A program made the position numbers and the translations under genes. The notes below the pieces were generated by a model. The model saw nothing but the letters and a program-made list of their open reading frames with translations, was not told where the DNA came from and made no database searches. From assembly GCA_036227345.1 (NCBI GenBank), contig CP109468.1, positions 372,001 through 436,000 of the forward strand: a stretch of 64,000 nucleotides of DNA, given 5' to 3'. The DNA comes from Streptomyces sp. NBC_01463 (GTDB lineage: Bacteria; Actinomycetota; Actinomycetes; Streptomycetales; Streptomycetaceae). Position 1 is the first letter of the stretch; the number at the start of each line of letters is the position of its first letter. This document shows, in pieces, positions 33,239-42,751 of this stretch.

Positions 33239-35395
33239 ATGACCGATCACGACCGGCCACCGTTCATCCCCGTCCCGCCCCGCCTGTTGGTCGAGAAGAC
33301 CCACAACGGCGAGACCGGGACGGCGGAGCGGCTTGCCATGAACCGCACCGGGAGTTTCGAGTGGGACCTCGACGCCCGGACGCTGGACATCGACGAGGCG
33401 GGGCTGCTGGTCTTCGGCCTGGATCCGGCCGTGTTCGACTCCCGGCCCGAGTCCCTGATGGAACGGCTCGACCCGGCCGAACGCATCCGCCTCGATGTGG
33501 CGATCGACGAGGCCATCAAGGGCGGCAGCGCCTCCTACAGCGTTCACTTCCGGGTTCCGCTCGAGGACGACAGCGATCAGTGGACCCACGTCCAGGCGCG
33601 GATCCTGCGCGGCGCGGACGGGCGGGCGCACCGGGTGATCGGTCTGGTGCGGGACGCGACGGCGGAAGTCACCCATTCGGCCTTCGTACTGGAACTGGAA
33701 AAACGCCGCCAGCGTCAGACCGATATCGTTGAACGGACAACGAGTGCGCTGTCGCGTGCGGTGACCGTGGACGATGTGACGGCCGCGCTGACGGGACCGG
33801 GCGGGCTGGCCCGGCTGGGCGCCGACGGGCTCGCGCTCGGCCTGCTGGACAACACCACGCTCAATGTCATCGCGCTGAGCGGCGACTCCCTGGAAGTCGT
33901 CGACGAGCTGGGCTCGGGCCGGCTCGACCCGAAGTTCCCGCTGGCCGACACCGTCCTCAGCGGACGTCCGCGGTTCGTGAGCTCGCTCAGCGCGCTCACC
34001 CGGCGCTATCCGGTGCTGGAACCGTTCGTGGGACAGCTCAGGTTCCAGGCCGCGGCCTATCTCCCGCTCGTCGCCCAGGCGCGGACGCTGGGCGGTCTGG
34101 CGCTGTTCTACCGCGAGCGCACGCCGTTCAACGCCGATGAGCGCAACCTGTGCCTGGGGCTGGCCGCGATCGTCGCCCAGTCCCTCCAGCGGGCGACACT
34201 CTTCGACGAGGAACGCGAGTTCGCCACCGGCCTCCAGTCCGCGATGCTCCCCCGCCGCATCCATGACATCGAGGGCGGCGAGATCGCCGTCCGGTACCAC
34301 GCGGCATGGAGCGGCCGTCAGGTCGGCGGCGACTGGTACGACGTGATCGCACTCCCCAAGGACCGCTTCGGCATCGTGGTCGGCGACGTCCAGGGCCACG
34401 ACACGCACGCGGCGGCCATCATGGGCCAGTTGCGGATCGCGCTGCGTGCGTACGCCGCCGAGGGGCATCCGCCGTCGACCGTGCTGGCCCGGGCGTCGCG
34501 GTTCCTCGCCGAGCTGGACACCGACCGGTTCGCCACCTGCACCTACGCCCAGGTCGATCTGGGAACGGGAACGGTACGGGTGGTGCGGGCCGGCCATTTC
34601 GGCCCGCTGATCCGGCACACGGACGGCCGGGTCGGCACCCCGCAGGTGCGCGGTGGGCTGCCGCTCGGCATCTCGACGGACTTCGAGGACGAGGAGTTCC
34701 CGGAGACGCGGCTGGACCTGGTGCCCGGCGAGACGCTGGTCCTGTACACCGACGGGCTGGTGGAGGAACCGGGCGCCGACATCGACGCGGGAGTGCGCAC
34801 CCTCATCAACGAGGTCAGCGCGGGGCCGGCCGGCGCCGAGGCACTGGCCGACCACCTGTCGGACCGGCTTTGGGAGCGCTGGGGCTCGGGCGACGACGTC
34901 GCGCTCCTCGTGCTGCGGCGCAGCCCGGACCCCGGGTCGCCGCGGGCGCCCCGGCTCCACCAGTACATCCACCAGGCGGATCCGGAAGGGCTCTCCGACG
35001 CGCGCACGATCGTGCGCCAGGCCCTGACCGACTGGGACATGGCCGCACTCGCGGACGACGCCGAGCTGGTGACCGGTGAGCTGCTGGTGAATGTGCTGCT
35101 GCACACGGAGGGCGGGGCCGTGCTCACCCTGGAGGTGCTGCCGGAACCGGTGCGCCGGGTCCGGCTGTCGGTGCAGGACCGCTCCAGTGCGTGGCCCCGG
35201 CGGCGGACACCGGGCGAGACCGCGACCTCGGGCCGGGGCCTGCTGCTCCTGGACGCCGTCGCCACCCGGTGGGGCATCGAGCCGCGCGGCGAGGGCAAGG
35301 CGGTCTGGTGCGAGATCGGGCCGGCGGCGCCGCCCACGTCGGCGCCGGTGCACAGGGACGCCGCGGAGCCGGTCACCCCCACGGACCCCGCCTGA
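33239..35395 (+). CDS. PAS-GAF-PP2C (SpoIIE) phosphatase with C-terminal HATPase domain
   Basis: A 718-residue soluble signalling protein. The order is a PAS-like sensor (about 30-150), a GAF domain (about 165-315), a SpoIIE-type PP2C phosphatase (about 335-530) with VGGDWYDVIAL, VVGDVQGHD and GDDVALLVL, and an RsbW-like ATPase domain (about 560-690) with ELLVNVLLHT and GRGLLLLDAVA. The phosphatase would dephosphorylate an STAS anti-anti-sigma factor, and the kinase domain would bind one; no STAS gene is adjacent. GGAG precedes ATG 33239. Streptomyces encodes dozens of these. Confidence 0.92.
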   Translation: MTDHDRPPFIPVPPRLLVEKTHNGETGTAERLAMNRTGSFEWDLDARTLDIDEAGLLVFGLDPAVFDSRPESLMERLDPAERIRLDVAIDEAIKGGSASYSVHFRVPLEDDSDQWTHVQARILRGADGRAHRVIGLVRDATAEVTHSAFVLELEKRRQRQTDIVERTTSALSRAVTVDDVTAALTGPGGLARLGADGLALGLLDNTTLNVIALSGDSLEVVDELGSGRLDPKFPLADTVLSGRPRFVSSLSALTRRYPVLEPFVGQLRFQAAAYLPLVAQARTLGGLALFYRERTPFNADERNLCLGLAAIVAQSLQRATLFDEEREFATGLQSAMLPRRIHDIEGGEIAVRYHAAWSGRQVGGDWYDVIALPKDRFGIVVGDVQGHDTHAAAIMGQLRIALRAYAAEGHPPSTVLARASRFLAELDTDRFATCTYAQVDLGTGTVRVVRAGHFGPLIRHTDGRVGTPQVRGGLPLGISTDFEDEEFPETRLDLVPGETLVLYTDGLVEEPGADIDAGVRTLINEVSAGPAGAEALADHLSDRLWERWGSGDDVALLVLRRSPDPGSPRAPRLHQYIHQADPEGLSDARTIVRQALTDWDMAALADDAELVTGELLVNVLLHTEGGAVLTLEVLPEPVRRVRLSVQDRSSAWPRRRTPGETATSGRGLLLLDAVATRWGIEPRGEGKAVWCEIGPAAPPTSAPVHRDAAEPVTPTDPA

Positions 35396-35414
35396 CCAGT
35401 GGGCGGACAGCATT

Positions 35415-35457
35415 GAGGGGCATGCCCGTCCCTGAGCCGGGATACGGCACGCCCCTC
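35415..35457. terminator. Inverted repeat after the phosphatase gene
   Basis: GAGGGGCATGCC and GGCACGCCCCTC pair over 12 positions with one G-U type mismatch, with a 19-base loop. It lies between convergent genes. Confidence 0.5.
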
Positions 35458-35503
35458 GACCGGGATCCGGGCGCTCTCAGTGCACCCGGACGACCGGACT
35501 ACG

Positions 35504-36130
35504 TCAGTGCTGCGCGGTACGGCGCTTGCGCACGGACCACATGATGCCGCCACCGGCCAGCAGCACGGCGACAGCCGCACCACCGATGATGGGCGTGGCC
35601 GACGACGAACCGGTCTCGGCCAGATCCGGCGAGCTGGGGCTCGGCGTGGCTGCGGCGGGCGCAGACGACGAAGCGGTCTCGCTGGGAGTCGCGGTCGGGG
35701 TGGGCGACGCCGTGGTGGGCGTCTCCGAGGGCTTCGTCACCGACGGGGTGGGCGTGGGCGTCGGCGTGCTGTCCTCGCACACCGGAGCCTGCTTGGACTC
35801 GTCGCGCGAGTACTGGTCGCCGTCCCCGGCCTTGACGACGAGACGGACCGTCAGCGCCTTGTCGTGCTCGGGCAGGTCGAGCTTCTTGTCCAGTCCCTTG
35901 CCGAAGGTCTCCGTCGGCAGGAGGTCCTTACCGTCGACGGTCACGGTCACCGAGTTGGTGACGTCACCGTTGTACGCGGTCAGGTGCAGGTTCACTTCGG
36001 TACAGGTCACGTCCCAGGTGGGGGTGTGAGCTGCGGCCGGGCCGGCGGTGAGAACCGCGCCGGTCAGGCCGACAACCGCAGCGGCGGCGAGGGTTCCCGC
36101 AGCACGCAGCGATCTCCTGGGTATGGTCAT
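35504..36130 (-). CDS. LAETG-motif cell-wall-anchored surface protein
   Basis: A 208-residue secreted protein. It has a signal peptide (RRSLRAAGTLAAAAVVGL...AAA), a small beta-rich domain (about 35-110), and a Thr/Pro/Ser linker of about 50 residues (TPTPTPTPS...). It ends in the sorting signal LAETG, a hydrophobic helix and a basic KRRTAQH tail. LAxTG is the preferred motif of class E sortases in Streptomyces, so it would be covalently attached to the wall. GGAGGA lies 7 bases before the ATG ending at 36130. No sortase gene is adjacent. Ligand and role unknown. Confidence 0.88.
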   Translation of the reverse strand: MTIPRRSLRAAGTLAAAAVVGLTGAVLTAGPAAAHTPTWDVTCTEVNLHLTAYNGDVTNSVTVTVDGKDLLPTETFGKGLDKKLDLPEHDKALTVRLVVKAGDGDQYSRDESKQAPVCEDSTPTPTPTPSVTKPSETPTTASPTPTATPSETASSSAPAAATPSPSSPDLAETGSSSATPIIGGAAVAVLLAGGGIMWSVRKRRTAQH

Positions 36131-36363
36131 GGATTCTTCCTCCGCAAATGTTTCATCGCCCGAATGGCGGTGGGGCGCACAGTACTGCCCCCGTGCCCCA
36201 TGTGTGCACCCGCCCCACAAACCATGTGGAGTCACAACTGCCCGCACATCGTCGCCGGTTGGGGCAACCCGGACACAGCAGCCGGGGTTCGGGCCGGACG
36301 GTCATGGCGGGAAGTGAGCGCTCGACGGCGGACCGTGGCGAATCAGTGGCCGGCCGGCGCCCG

Positions 36364-36852
36364 TCAGAGCGGCCGGTGCATGATGTGCACTCCTACGAAG
36401 CCCAGCTTCGGGTGGTCGAAGCCCTCCGGCAGGGTCCCCAGCACCTCGAAGCCGAGGGAACGGTAGAGCCCGACCGCGGCGGTGTTGGACTCCACCACCG
36501 CGTTGAACTGCATGGCCCGGAACCCGGCGCTGCGCGCCCAGTCGATCGTGTATGTGCACAGGGCCCGTCCCACGCCCTTCCCGGAGTGCCGGGGGTCGAC
36601 CATGTAGCTGGCGCTGGCGATGTGCGAACCGTTGCCCATATGGTTGTTGTTCATCTTCGCCGTGCCCAGCACCGTCCCGTCGTCGGCGACCGCGACGACC
36701 GTCCGGTTCGGCGGCTCCAGGAGCCACCAGCCGAGCGCCTCGTCCTCTTCGAGATGGAGCGGGTAGGTGAACGTCTCGCCCGCGGCGACGATCTCGTGGA
36801 AGAAGGGCCAGATGGCGGGCCAGTCCTCAGCGGTTGCTTCCCTGATCAGCAT
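36364..36852 (-). CDS. GNAT family N-acetyltransferase
   Basis: A 162-residue acetyltransferase beginning LIREATAEDWPAIWPFF. The acetyl-CoA-binding segment is DPRHSGKGVGRALC (R/QxxGxG/A), followed by FNAVVESNTAAVGLYRSLGF. It acetylates an unknown amine. It overlaps the 3' end of the next upstream gene by 26 bases on the same strand, so the two are likely cotranscribed. Confidence 0.9.
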   Translation of the reverse strand: MLIREATAEDWPAIWPFFHEIVAAGETFTYPLHLEEDEALGWWLLEPPNRTVVAVADDGTVLGTAKMNNNHMGNGSHIASASYMVDPRHSGKGVGRALCTYTIDWARSAGFRAMQFNAVVESNTAAVGLYRSLGFEVLGTLPEGFDHPKLGFVGVHIMHRPL

Positions 36853-37927
36853 GGGGCACAGAATGCCTGGTCCGGGGGTCGGCCGCGAACCGTTTACCCC
36901 GGGGCGGGGCAGTCCGCCGAGCGCGCCCGGTCCCCCGCGGCCTGCGCAGACGGAGCCGGGCCAGCAGCCCGGACACGGCTCCCTCGCCTACTGGATCCGG
37001 CCGTTCGGCCGACGCCTCCCCAGGGCCACCCTGTTCGACCGGGAGCGCCGGCACGTGCCCGAGTGCCGGTCCGTCCGCGCGTGCGTCCGCCGGTTCGACC
37101 GCCGACGGCCCCGTCAGGTCCTCCTCTCCCGTCATCAGGTGCTCCTCCCCCGGCCGTGGGGCCTGGCGCAGCTCCCGTGCGCTGTCCAGCTCCATGCCGA
37201 GCGTGACCCGGCGCCAGAGGATCTCGTCCGGCTCGTCGGCGAGCATCAGGCGCGCCATCGCCTCCCGGCCGGCCACCGACCCCCGTTGGCCGAAGACCGG
37301 TTCGGGCCGGACCCTGCCGAAGTACGCGCGCTCGTACGGATCGTCGACCACCTCCGCCAGCTGGACCGGGTCCAGCGCCTCCGCGATGACAGCCGCACGG
37401 GCCCAGGGGTCCCCGGTCAGGCTCAGCAGCCGCTCGATCCGGCGCGAGCGCCAGTTGCGCGGCCGGCAGTCCGTGCCTCCGTCCAGCCGGCTGCGCATCC
37501 AGGGCGGGCTGATGCCCACCAGCAGTTCGGGTGACCGGGCCGCCAGCCCCGCCAACTCCTGGGCGAGGTAGAGCCACACCACCGCCCGGTACCGGTTGAG
37601 GTAGAAGGCGACCGGTGTGACACAGCCCGCGCGGGCCAGCCGGGTGAAGCGGACCGGGCTGATCCCGAGCAGCTGGGCGCCCTCCGCGGTTCCCACCGTG
37701 CGCACCCGTTCCCGCAGTGTGTCCGGGAACCCGTCCTCGGCGCGGAGCCGGTCGATCTCCTCCTGGCGCACCGTGACCCGCCCGCCGTTCCGCCGTGTGT
37801 CCACCCGGAGGATGCCCAGGTGTACCGCCAGGTCGAACTCTGCGCGCCTGAGCTCCAGATCCGCCGCCGCCCTGCTCACGGCGACCCTGCGAACACCGTC
37901 GTCGCGCACCGCATCCGTCATCGGCAT
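36827..37927 (-). CDS. DUF6397-like hypothetical protein
   Basis: A 366-residue protein resembling a Streptomyces family I recall as DUF6397; that label is from memory. Residues about 15-80 look like a DNA-binding helix-turn-helix (RRAEFDLAVHLGILRV, RQEEIDRLRAEDGFPDTL). A further segment, TAEGAQLLGISPVRFTRLARAGCVTP, also resembles a MerR or excisionase-type helix-turn-helix. The C-terminal third is Pro/Gly/Glu rich and then basic (RLRLRRPRGTGRARR). GGGGGAG lies 8 bases before the ATG ending at 37927. It probably binds nucleic acid. Confidence 0.68.
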   Translation of the reverse strand: MPMTDAVRDDGVRRVAVSRAAADLELRRAEFDLAVHLGILRVDTRRNGGRVTVRQEEIDRLRAEDGFPDTLRERVRTVGTAEGAQLLGISPVRFTRLARAGCVTPVAFYLNRYRAVVWLYLAQELAGLAARSPELLVGISPPWMRSRLDGGTDCRPRNWRSRRIERLLSLTGDPWARAAVIAEALDPVQLAEVVDDPYERAYFGRVRPEPVFGQRGSVAGREAMARLMLADEPDEILWRRVTLGMELDSARELRQAPRPGEEHLMTGEEDLTGPSAVEPADARADGPALGHVPALPVEQGGPGEASAERPDPVGEGAVSGLLARLRLRRPRGTGRARRTAPPRGKRFAADPRTRHSVPHADQGSNR

Positions 37928-38166
37928 GACGCTTCTCCCCCGTGAGATCCGAATACTCTCCGTGATCACGGTAGCCCGGGAAAGGCAACTGCCGCCCGGC
38001 CTGTGGATAACTCCCAGGGGCCGGGCGGCAGTACTGATCGGGCTCGGTCGAGTCCGCCGGAGCGCCGGGCCGCCGGACACCTCAGGGCCCCTCGGTCCGG
38101 TCAAGAGCCGTCAGGTCCCATAAGCCCCCATCAGCCCCACGACTCCGCGCAGATCGATGAGTTCCG

Positions 38167-38580
38167 TCAGATCCGGTTCACTCCCGCGCTTCCGTCCTGC
38201 CGCGTCGCCACCCCGAGATGCTCCCCGACCCGGTTGACCAGAAGCGTCATCTCGTACGCCACCTGACCGACATCGGCCTCGGCCTCGCTCAGCACGCACA
38301 GACAGCTGCCGTCCCCGGCCGCCGTCACGAAGAGCAGTGCCTCGTCGAACTCCACCATCGTCTGCCGGGCCCTTCCGGCACGGAAGTGCCGTCCCGATCC
38401 CCGGGCGAGGCTGTGCAGTCCGGAGGAGACCGCGGCCAGGTGTTCCGCGTCCTCACGTGCCAGGCCCGTGCTCGCCCCCGTCACCAGGCCGTCGTTCGAC
38501 AGCACCAGGGCGTGCCGTATGTGCTCCACCCGGCTGGTGAGATCGTCGAGCAGCCAGTCGAGTCCCCTGTCCAGCGCCAT
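38167..38580 (-). CDS. cvnB: Roadblock/LC7 domain protein (conservon CvnB-like)
   Basis: A 137-residue single-domain roadblock/LC7 protein: LDWLLDDLTSRVEHIRHALVLSNDGLVTGAS, HSLARGSGRHFRAG, FVTAAGDGSCLCVLSE. In conservons this protein pairs with a CvnD GTPase and modulates its nucleotide cycle. Here it follows the GTPase gene by 120 bases on the same strand, with no kinase or DUF742 gene in the cluster. It is a close paralogue of the roadblock protein encoded at 52161-52595. Confidence 0.9.
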   Translation of the reverse strand: MALDRGLDWLLDDLTSRVEHIRHALVLSNDGLVTGASTGLAREDAEHLAAVSSGLHSLARGSGRHFRAGRARQTMVEFDEALLFVTAAGDGSCLCVLSEAEADVGQVAYEMTLLVNRVGEHLGVATRQDGSAGVNRI

Positions 38581-38699
38581 TCTGTTCCTCCCCGTTCATA
38601 CGTTCCCCGTGCCCCACTTGCGTGCAAGCCTTGCGCACCGGTCACGTACGGGCAAGCGTCTCCTGATACAAGAGCGGGGCGGGATCAGGCCATGACGGC

Positions 38700-39323
38700 T
38701 CAGCCCACCGAGTCGAGGAGCCGGGCCGTGTGCATCCGGCCCGCGTACTCCACCATCCGGATCAGCACCTCCTTGCCGGAATCCCGGTCCCTGGCGTCGC
38801 AGAGCACCACGGGCGTGCCGGGGTCGAGGTCGAGGGCCCGCGACACGTCCTGTTCGCCGTACGCACGCGCTCCCGCGAAGCAGTTGACGGCGACGACGAA
38901 GGGGATCCGGCGGTGTTCGAAGTAGTCGACCGCCGGGAAGCAGTCCTCCAGGCGGCGGGTGTCCGCCAGAACGACCGCACCCAGGGCGCCTTGGGAGAGT
39001 TCGTCCCAGAGGAACCAGAACCTGTCCTGCCCCGGGGTGCCGAACAGGTAGAGCGAGAGCCCGGACCGGATGGTGATGCGGCCGAAGTCCATGGCGACGG
39101 TGGTGGTGGTCTTCTGGGCGACGCCATCGGTGTCGTCGACCGACTGCCCGGCCTCGCTGAGGAGTTCTTCCGTGCGCAGTGGCCGGATCTCGCTCACCGC
39201 GCCGACGAGGGTCGTCTTGCCCACTCCGAATCCGCCCGCGACCAGGATCTTCAGGGCCAGGGCGTCGGACGGGGCGGTCCCGGCGGTCTCTCCCCGGGTG
39301 CTGTCAGCGTGCTCGGTCGGCAT
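38700..39323 (-). CDS. cvnD: Ras-like GTPase of conservon type (CvnD-like)
   Basis: A 207-residue small GTPase. The P-loop is GGFGVGKTT (about 30-38), KTTTTVAMDFGRI covers the switch I region, FGTPGQDRFWFLWDEL is the G3/switch II motif, and VAVNCFAG replaces the NKxD motif. This is the MglA-like CvnD family. It is the first of two genes with the roadblock partner. The larger conservon at 51.7-55.2 kb lacks a GTPase, so this protein might serve both. The upstream gap (39324-39532) holds an imperfect CCTCAAGA/TCTTGAGG stem but no clear promoter. Confidence 0.9.
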   Translation of the reverse strand: MPTEHADSTRGETAGTAPSDALALKILVAGGFGVGKTTLVGAVSEIRPLRTEELLSEAGQSVDDTDGVAQKTTTTVAMDFGRITIRSGLSLYLFGTPGQDRFWFLWDELSQGALGAVVLADTRRLEDCFPAVDYFEHRRIPFVVAVNCFAGARAYGEQDVSRALDLDPGTPVVLCDARDRDSGKEVLIRMVEYAGRMHTARLLDSVG

Positions 39324-39532
39324 CGATCACTTCTCTCACCATGGAGCCTCAAGACGTCGAATACGCAGGTCAGAGCCATCTTGAGGAGCCTCGGACTCAG
39401 TGCTTCATCGGCAGGCGTACGGCGACAGCATGGCAAAGAGGCATCCGACCCGTGGGGGGCGATCGCTATTTTGAGGATGTGACTGATTCGGGCCACTCGA
39501 TGCCCGGAACGGCTCGAATTCCGGTGCGATTG

Positions 39533-41482
39533 TCAGTCATTCGATTGTTCCTGGCCGATAACGCCGACAGGGCCGACAACCGTGTCCAGCCCCTCCTCGG
39601 CGCCGCGTTCCTGCTCCCGGTGCAGTTCCTCCTCGCCCAGCGCGGAGAGCAGCCTCTCCCATCGCCGGGCGTGCCGCTGCGACGTCCGGACGGCGGCCGG
39701 CCCGCTCACCGGACCGTCCGGGCCCGACAGGACCGAGGCACCGATCAGCCGGGCCGCCGCACGGTGATGGCCCAGACCGGTCTCGATGTCGGCGAGGAGT
39801 TCCGCGGCCACGGCGGCACTCTGGCGGTCCCCGAGGTCGAGCATCAGGCGGGTGGCCTGCGTGGCGTAGCGGCGGGCGCGGAGCGGATCGCCCTCCCACC
39901 GGCTGATCTCCGCCAGCACGAACCGGGTCCAGGCGTCGGCCTGGGCGTCGGGCGCGGACGGGGTCCACTCGCCCGAGGTGGTGAGCACGTCCATGGCGGC
40001 TTCCGGGTCGGTCTGGACGAGGGCCAGCGCGAGCAGCGCCACCGTCAGTCCCTTGCCAGGTCCGAACGCCGGTGTCCGCGGCAGGATTTCGAGTGCCTCC
40101 TCGAACTCGGCGGCGGCTTCGGCCGGCTGCCCGGTCCAGAGCCGCGCGAGACCCCTGACCTGGGCGAGCTGCCCGACGCAGGTGCTGTCACCGTCGCGGA
40201 CGGCGAGCGGCCAGGCCTCGGCGAGCACCGGTTCCGCCGCCGTCACCTCTCCGCCGCACACCATGAGGTACGCGAGCAGCCACAACGCCCTGGCGGGGCG
40301 CGGGGCGAGGGTGTCACCGAGGGCACGGCCGACGTGGCGGCGGCCGTCGGCGGCCCGGTCGCCGGTCGCCCAGTGGAACCACAGCGAGACGGCGATGCCC
40401 GAGGCGGTCTCCGCCTCCGCTGCGGGGGACAGTGGTCCGGTCCCGGGGTCCATCGCGGCGTCCAGGTCCTGACCCGCGGAGGCCACCAGCTCCTGCGCCT
40501 CACGATGCCGGCCCGCCCGCCAGAGGACGGATGCCTCCTCGGCCACGGCGGCGTAGTGGCGCCGGTGGTGCAGGACCACGGCCCATCGGTCCCCTCGCGC
40601 GTCGAGCCGGGCCGTCCCGGTCCTGCGCGCCGCGAGCGGCATCCGGTAGCGGCCCCGGTCGTCCGTCAGCAGCAGCTGCGGGGCGAGCCGGTCGAGGGCG
40701 GCGAGGACCTGGGCCTCGGGCAGCGCCCCGGACGCACAGACGGCCCGCACGCCGGCCAGGTCGAAGGGGCCCTCGAACAGGGAGAGCCGCTCCCACAGCA
40801 GGCGTTCCTCGGGATCACACGTCAGATAGGCCTGCTCGGCGTCCGCCTGGGGGCCGGACCCCGCCGGTGCCGCGAGCGGATCGTCCAGGACGGCGTCCAG
40901 GCTCTCGGCGCCCAGCCGGGCCGCCGCGTACCGCACCGGGCCCGGCATCCCGCCGAGGCGTTCGCACAGTTCCGTCGCCCGGGTCCGCAGGACGGCGCCC
41001 GGTGCGCTGCCGTCCGCGACGGGCCCGGGCAGCGGGGCACCCGCGGCCGCGGCCGTCTCCGTGAACAACCGCAGTGCTTCGGGGCCGTCCAGCGGGCCCA
41101 GCAGCAGAGCCGCCTCGCCGGCCAGGTACAGCCTGCGCCGGGCCGTGACGAGGAGGGAGATGCCGGGGAACTCGTTGAGCAGGCCCGCCGTCTCCGACCG
41201 GGCGTGCGGCCCGAGGTGTTCGCAGTCGTCGATCACGACGAGCGCGTCGTGGAGATCCAGGCCTCGCAGCCGGTGGGCGGCGGCTCTGGGACGCCTGTCG
41301 GCCGCCGGACCGGTAGCGGATATCCACACCACCTGCCGGCCCGACCGGAGTTCCGCGTCGGCGGCCCGGCGCGCCAGCCACGACTTGCCGATGCCTGACG
41401 GGCCGTGCACCGTGACGAGCCGTTCCCCCGTCAGAAGCCCGCTGAGGCTTCGTATGTCCTGGTCCCTGCCCACCGCGCGCAC
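39533..41482 (-). CDS. STAND-type ATPase without DNA-binding domain
   Basis: A 649-residue protein. The P-loop is VTVHGPSGIGKSW (about 23-35) and the Walker B-like motif LVVIDDCEHL, followed by an NB-ARC style ATPase region (LLVTARRRL) and a winged segment. The C-terminal half (about 300-600) is built of helical TPR-like repeats. This matches the ATPase plus TPR part of LuxR-type LAL or SARP regulators, but there is no helix-turn-helix at either end, so it probably acts by protein contact. The GTG ending at 41482 is chosen, with GTG 9 bases in as an alternative. It is divergent from an AsnC-type regulator. Confidence 0.78.
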   Translation of the reverse strand: MRAVGRDQDIRSLSGLLTGERLVTVHGPSGIGKSWLARRAADAELRSGRQVVWISATGPAADRRPRAAAHRLRGLDLHDALVVIDDCEHLGPHARSETAGLLNEFPGISLLVTARRRLYLAGEAALLLGPLDGPEALRLFTETAAAAGAPLPGPVADGSAPGAVLRTRATELCERLGGMPGPVRYAAARLGAESLDAVLDDPLAAPAGSGPQADAEQAYLTCDPEERLLWERLSLFEGPFDLAGVRAVCASGALPEAQVLAALDRLAPQLLLTDDRGRYRMPLAARRTGTARLDARGDRWAVVLHHRRHYAAVAEEASVLWRAGRHREAQELVASAGQDLDAAMDPGTGPLSPAAEAETASGIAVSLWFHWATGDRAADGRRHVGRALGDTLAPRPARALWLLAYLMVCGGEVTAAEPVLAEAWPLAVRDGDSTCVGQLAQVRGLARLWTGQPAEAAAEFEEALEILPRTPAFGPGKGLTVALLALALVQTDPEAAMDVLTTSGEWTPSAPDAQADAWTRFVLAEISRWEGDPLRARRYATQATRLMLDLGDRQSAAVAAELLADIETGLGHHRAAARLIGASVLSGPDGPVSGPAAVRTSQRHARRWERLLSALGEEELHREQERGAEEGLDTVVGPVGVIGQEQSND

Positions 41483-41584
41483 AGCCCTTCACATCCCGAT
41501 GATCATGCGTACACATGCTCATGGCATAGTCCGCTGACGCCTTCCGATTTCCGCCGTCAACCGGTGAAACCACCTGGAACCCAC

Positions 41585-42637
41585 GTGCCACGCAGCGAAT
41601 ACCTCCTCAGCGAAGCCGACCGGGCGGTGATCCATGCCCTCCAGATCGCTCCGCGGGCCGGCTGGAACCGGCTCGGCACGGTCCTCGGGGCCCGTCCGGA
41701 CACGCTGGCCCGACGCTGGGCCAGGATCTCCGCCGCCGGAACCGGGTGGTGCGGGGCGCTCGGGCTGCACACCGGCGAGGCACCTCCCTGCATGGCCTGG
41801 ATCGAGGTCTTCTGCGACGGCGGGCGGAACCCGCTGCGGTCGGCCGTGCTCACCGAGGACCCGCACGTCCTCTCCGTGTTCGAGGTGACCGGCGATCGCG
41901 CCATGCTGCTGTTCGTCGCCTTCCCCCGTCTCTCGATGCTCGACGAGCACGTCACCACTCGGCTGTCGCGGCTGCCGGGGGTGACCGGGACGCGTACTCA
42001 TCTCGTCACCGCGGTGCACCGGTCCGGTTCCCGGTGGCGGCTCGACCGGCTCGACCCCACGCAGACCCGGAGCCTGATCGATCTGCCCGGCCGCCCGCGT
42101 GAGCCGGGCCCGACGGCGGTCCCGTCCCTCAGGCCCGAGGACCGGCCGCTGGTTCTGGCGATGGCGGCCGACTCACGGCTCGGCATCGCGGAACTGGCCC
42201 GCCGGCAGGGCCGGAGCGAGTCGGCCACACGGCGCCAGCTGATCAGACTGGAGAGCACCGGCACCCTCACCCACATCTGCCGGCCGGCCCCGCTCTACTC
42301 GGGCTGGCCCGTGTCAGTGGTCCTGTGGGCGGACTCGCCGGCCGCGGATCTCTCCGCTGCCCCGCCCATCGTCCACCTGCGCGAGACGGTCGAGATGATG
42401 TCGATCACCGGACCGCACAACCTCGCCATCGCTCTCACCCTGCGCTCGCTCGACGATCTGCCGGGCTGTTCGCGCACCCTGATGCGGCGGATTCCGGGGC
42501 TCAGGATCGCCGACTCGTTCGTCGTGCTGCACTGCCACAAGTTCGCCGCGCAGGTGCTCGGTCCCGACGGCCGCCGGATCCGCACCGTCCCGCCGGACAT
42601 CTGGAGCCGCCCCGTGCCGCTGCCCACCGGGCTCTGA
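41585..42637 (+). CDS. Lrp/AsnC family regulator with two DNA-binding halves
   Basis: A 350-residue protein of the duplicated AsnC type. One helix-turn-helix lies near residues 5-60 (SEADRAVIHALQIAPRAGWNRLGTVLG) and a second near 180-230 (LAMAADSRLGIAELARRQGRSESATRRQL). Each is followed by a RAM-like effector half. Such tandem proteins regulate amino acid or secondary metabolism genes in Streptomyces. The start is GTG 41585; upstream in-frame extension runs into the neighbouring ATPase promoter area. It is divergent from the STAND ATPase gene, so a shared control region lies in 41483-41584. Confidence 0.82.
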   Translation: MPRSEYLLSEADRAVIHALQIAPRAGWNRLGTVLGARPDTLARRWARISAAGTGWCGALGLHTGEAPPCMAWIEVFCDGGRNPLRSAVLTEDPHVLSVFEVTGDRAMLLFVAFPRLSMLDEHVTTRLSRLPGVTGTRTHLVTAVHRSGSRWRLDRLDPTQTRSLIDLPGRPREPGPTAVPSLRPEDRPLVLAMAADSRLGIAELARRQGRSESATRRQLIRLESTGTLTHICRPAPLYSGWPVSVVLWADSPAADLSAAPPIVHLRETVEMMSITGPHNLAIALTLRSLDDLPGCSRTLMRRIPGLRIADSFVVLHCHKFAAQVLGPDGRRIRTVPPDIWSRPVPLPTGL

Positions 42638-42662
42638 CCCGGCGGTGGCTCCGCCGGTACGG

Positions 42663-42679
42663 CTCCGAGCGACTCGGAG
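42663..42679 (+). terminator. Small hairpin after the AsnC gene
   Basis: Arms CTCCGAG and CTCGGAG with a CGA loop, between the AsnC gene and the following ArsR gene. Only 7 bp, so a weak candidate. Confidence 0.35.
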
Positions 42680-42751
42680 GGCTCCGTCACCGGCGCCTAC
42701 ACTGGCCGTCTCGGGTGCGAGGAGTCGGCCCACGCGGACGGGAGTACAGAA

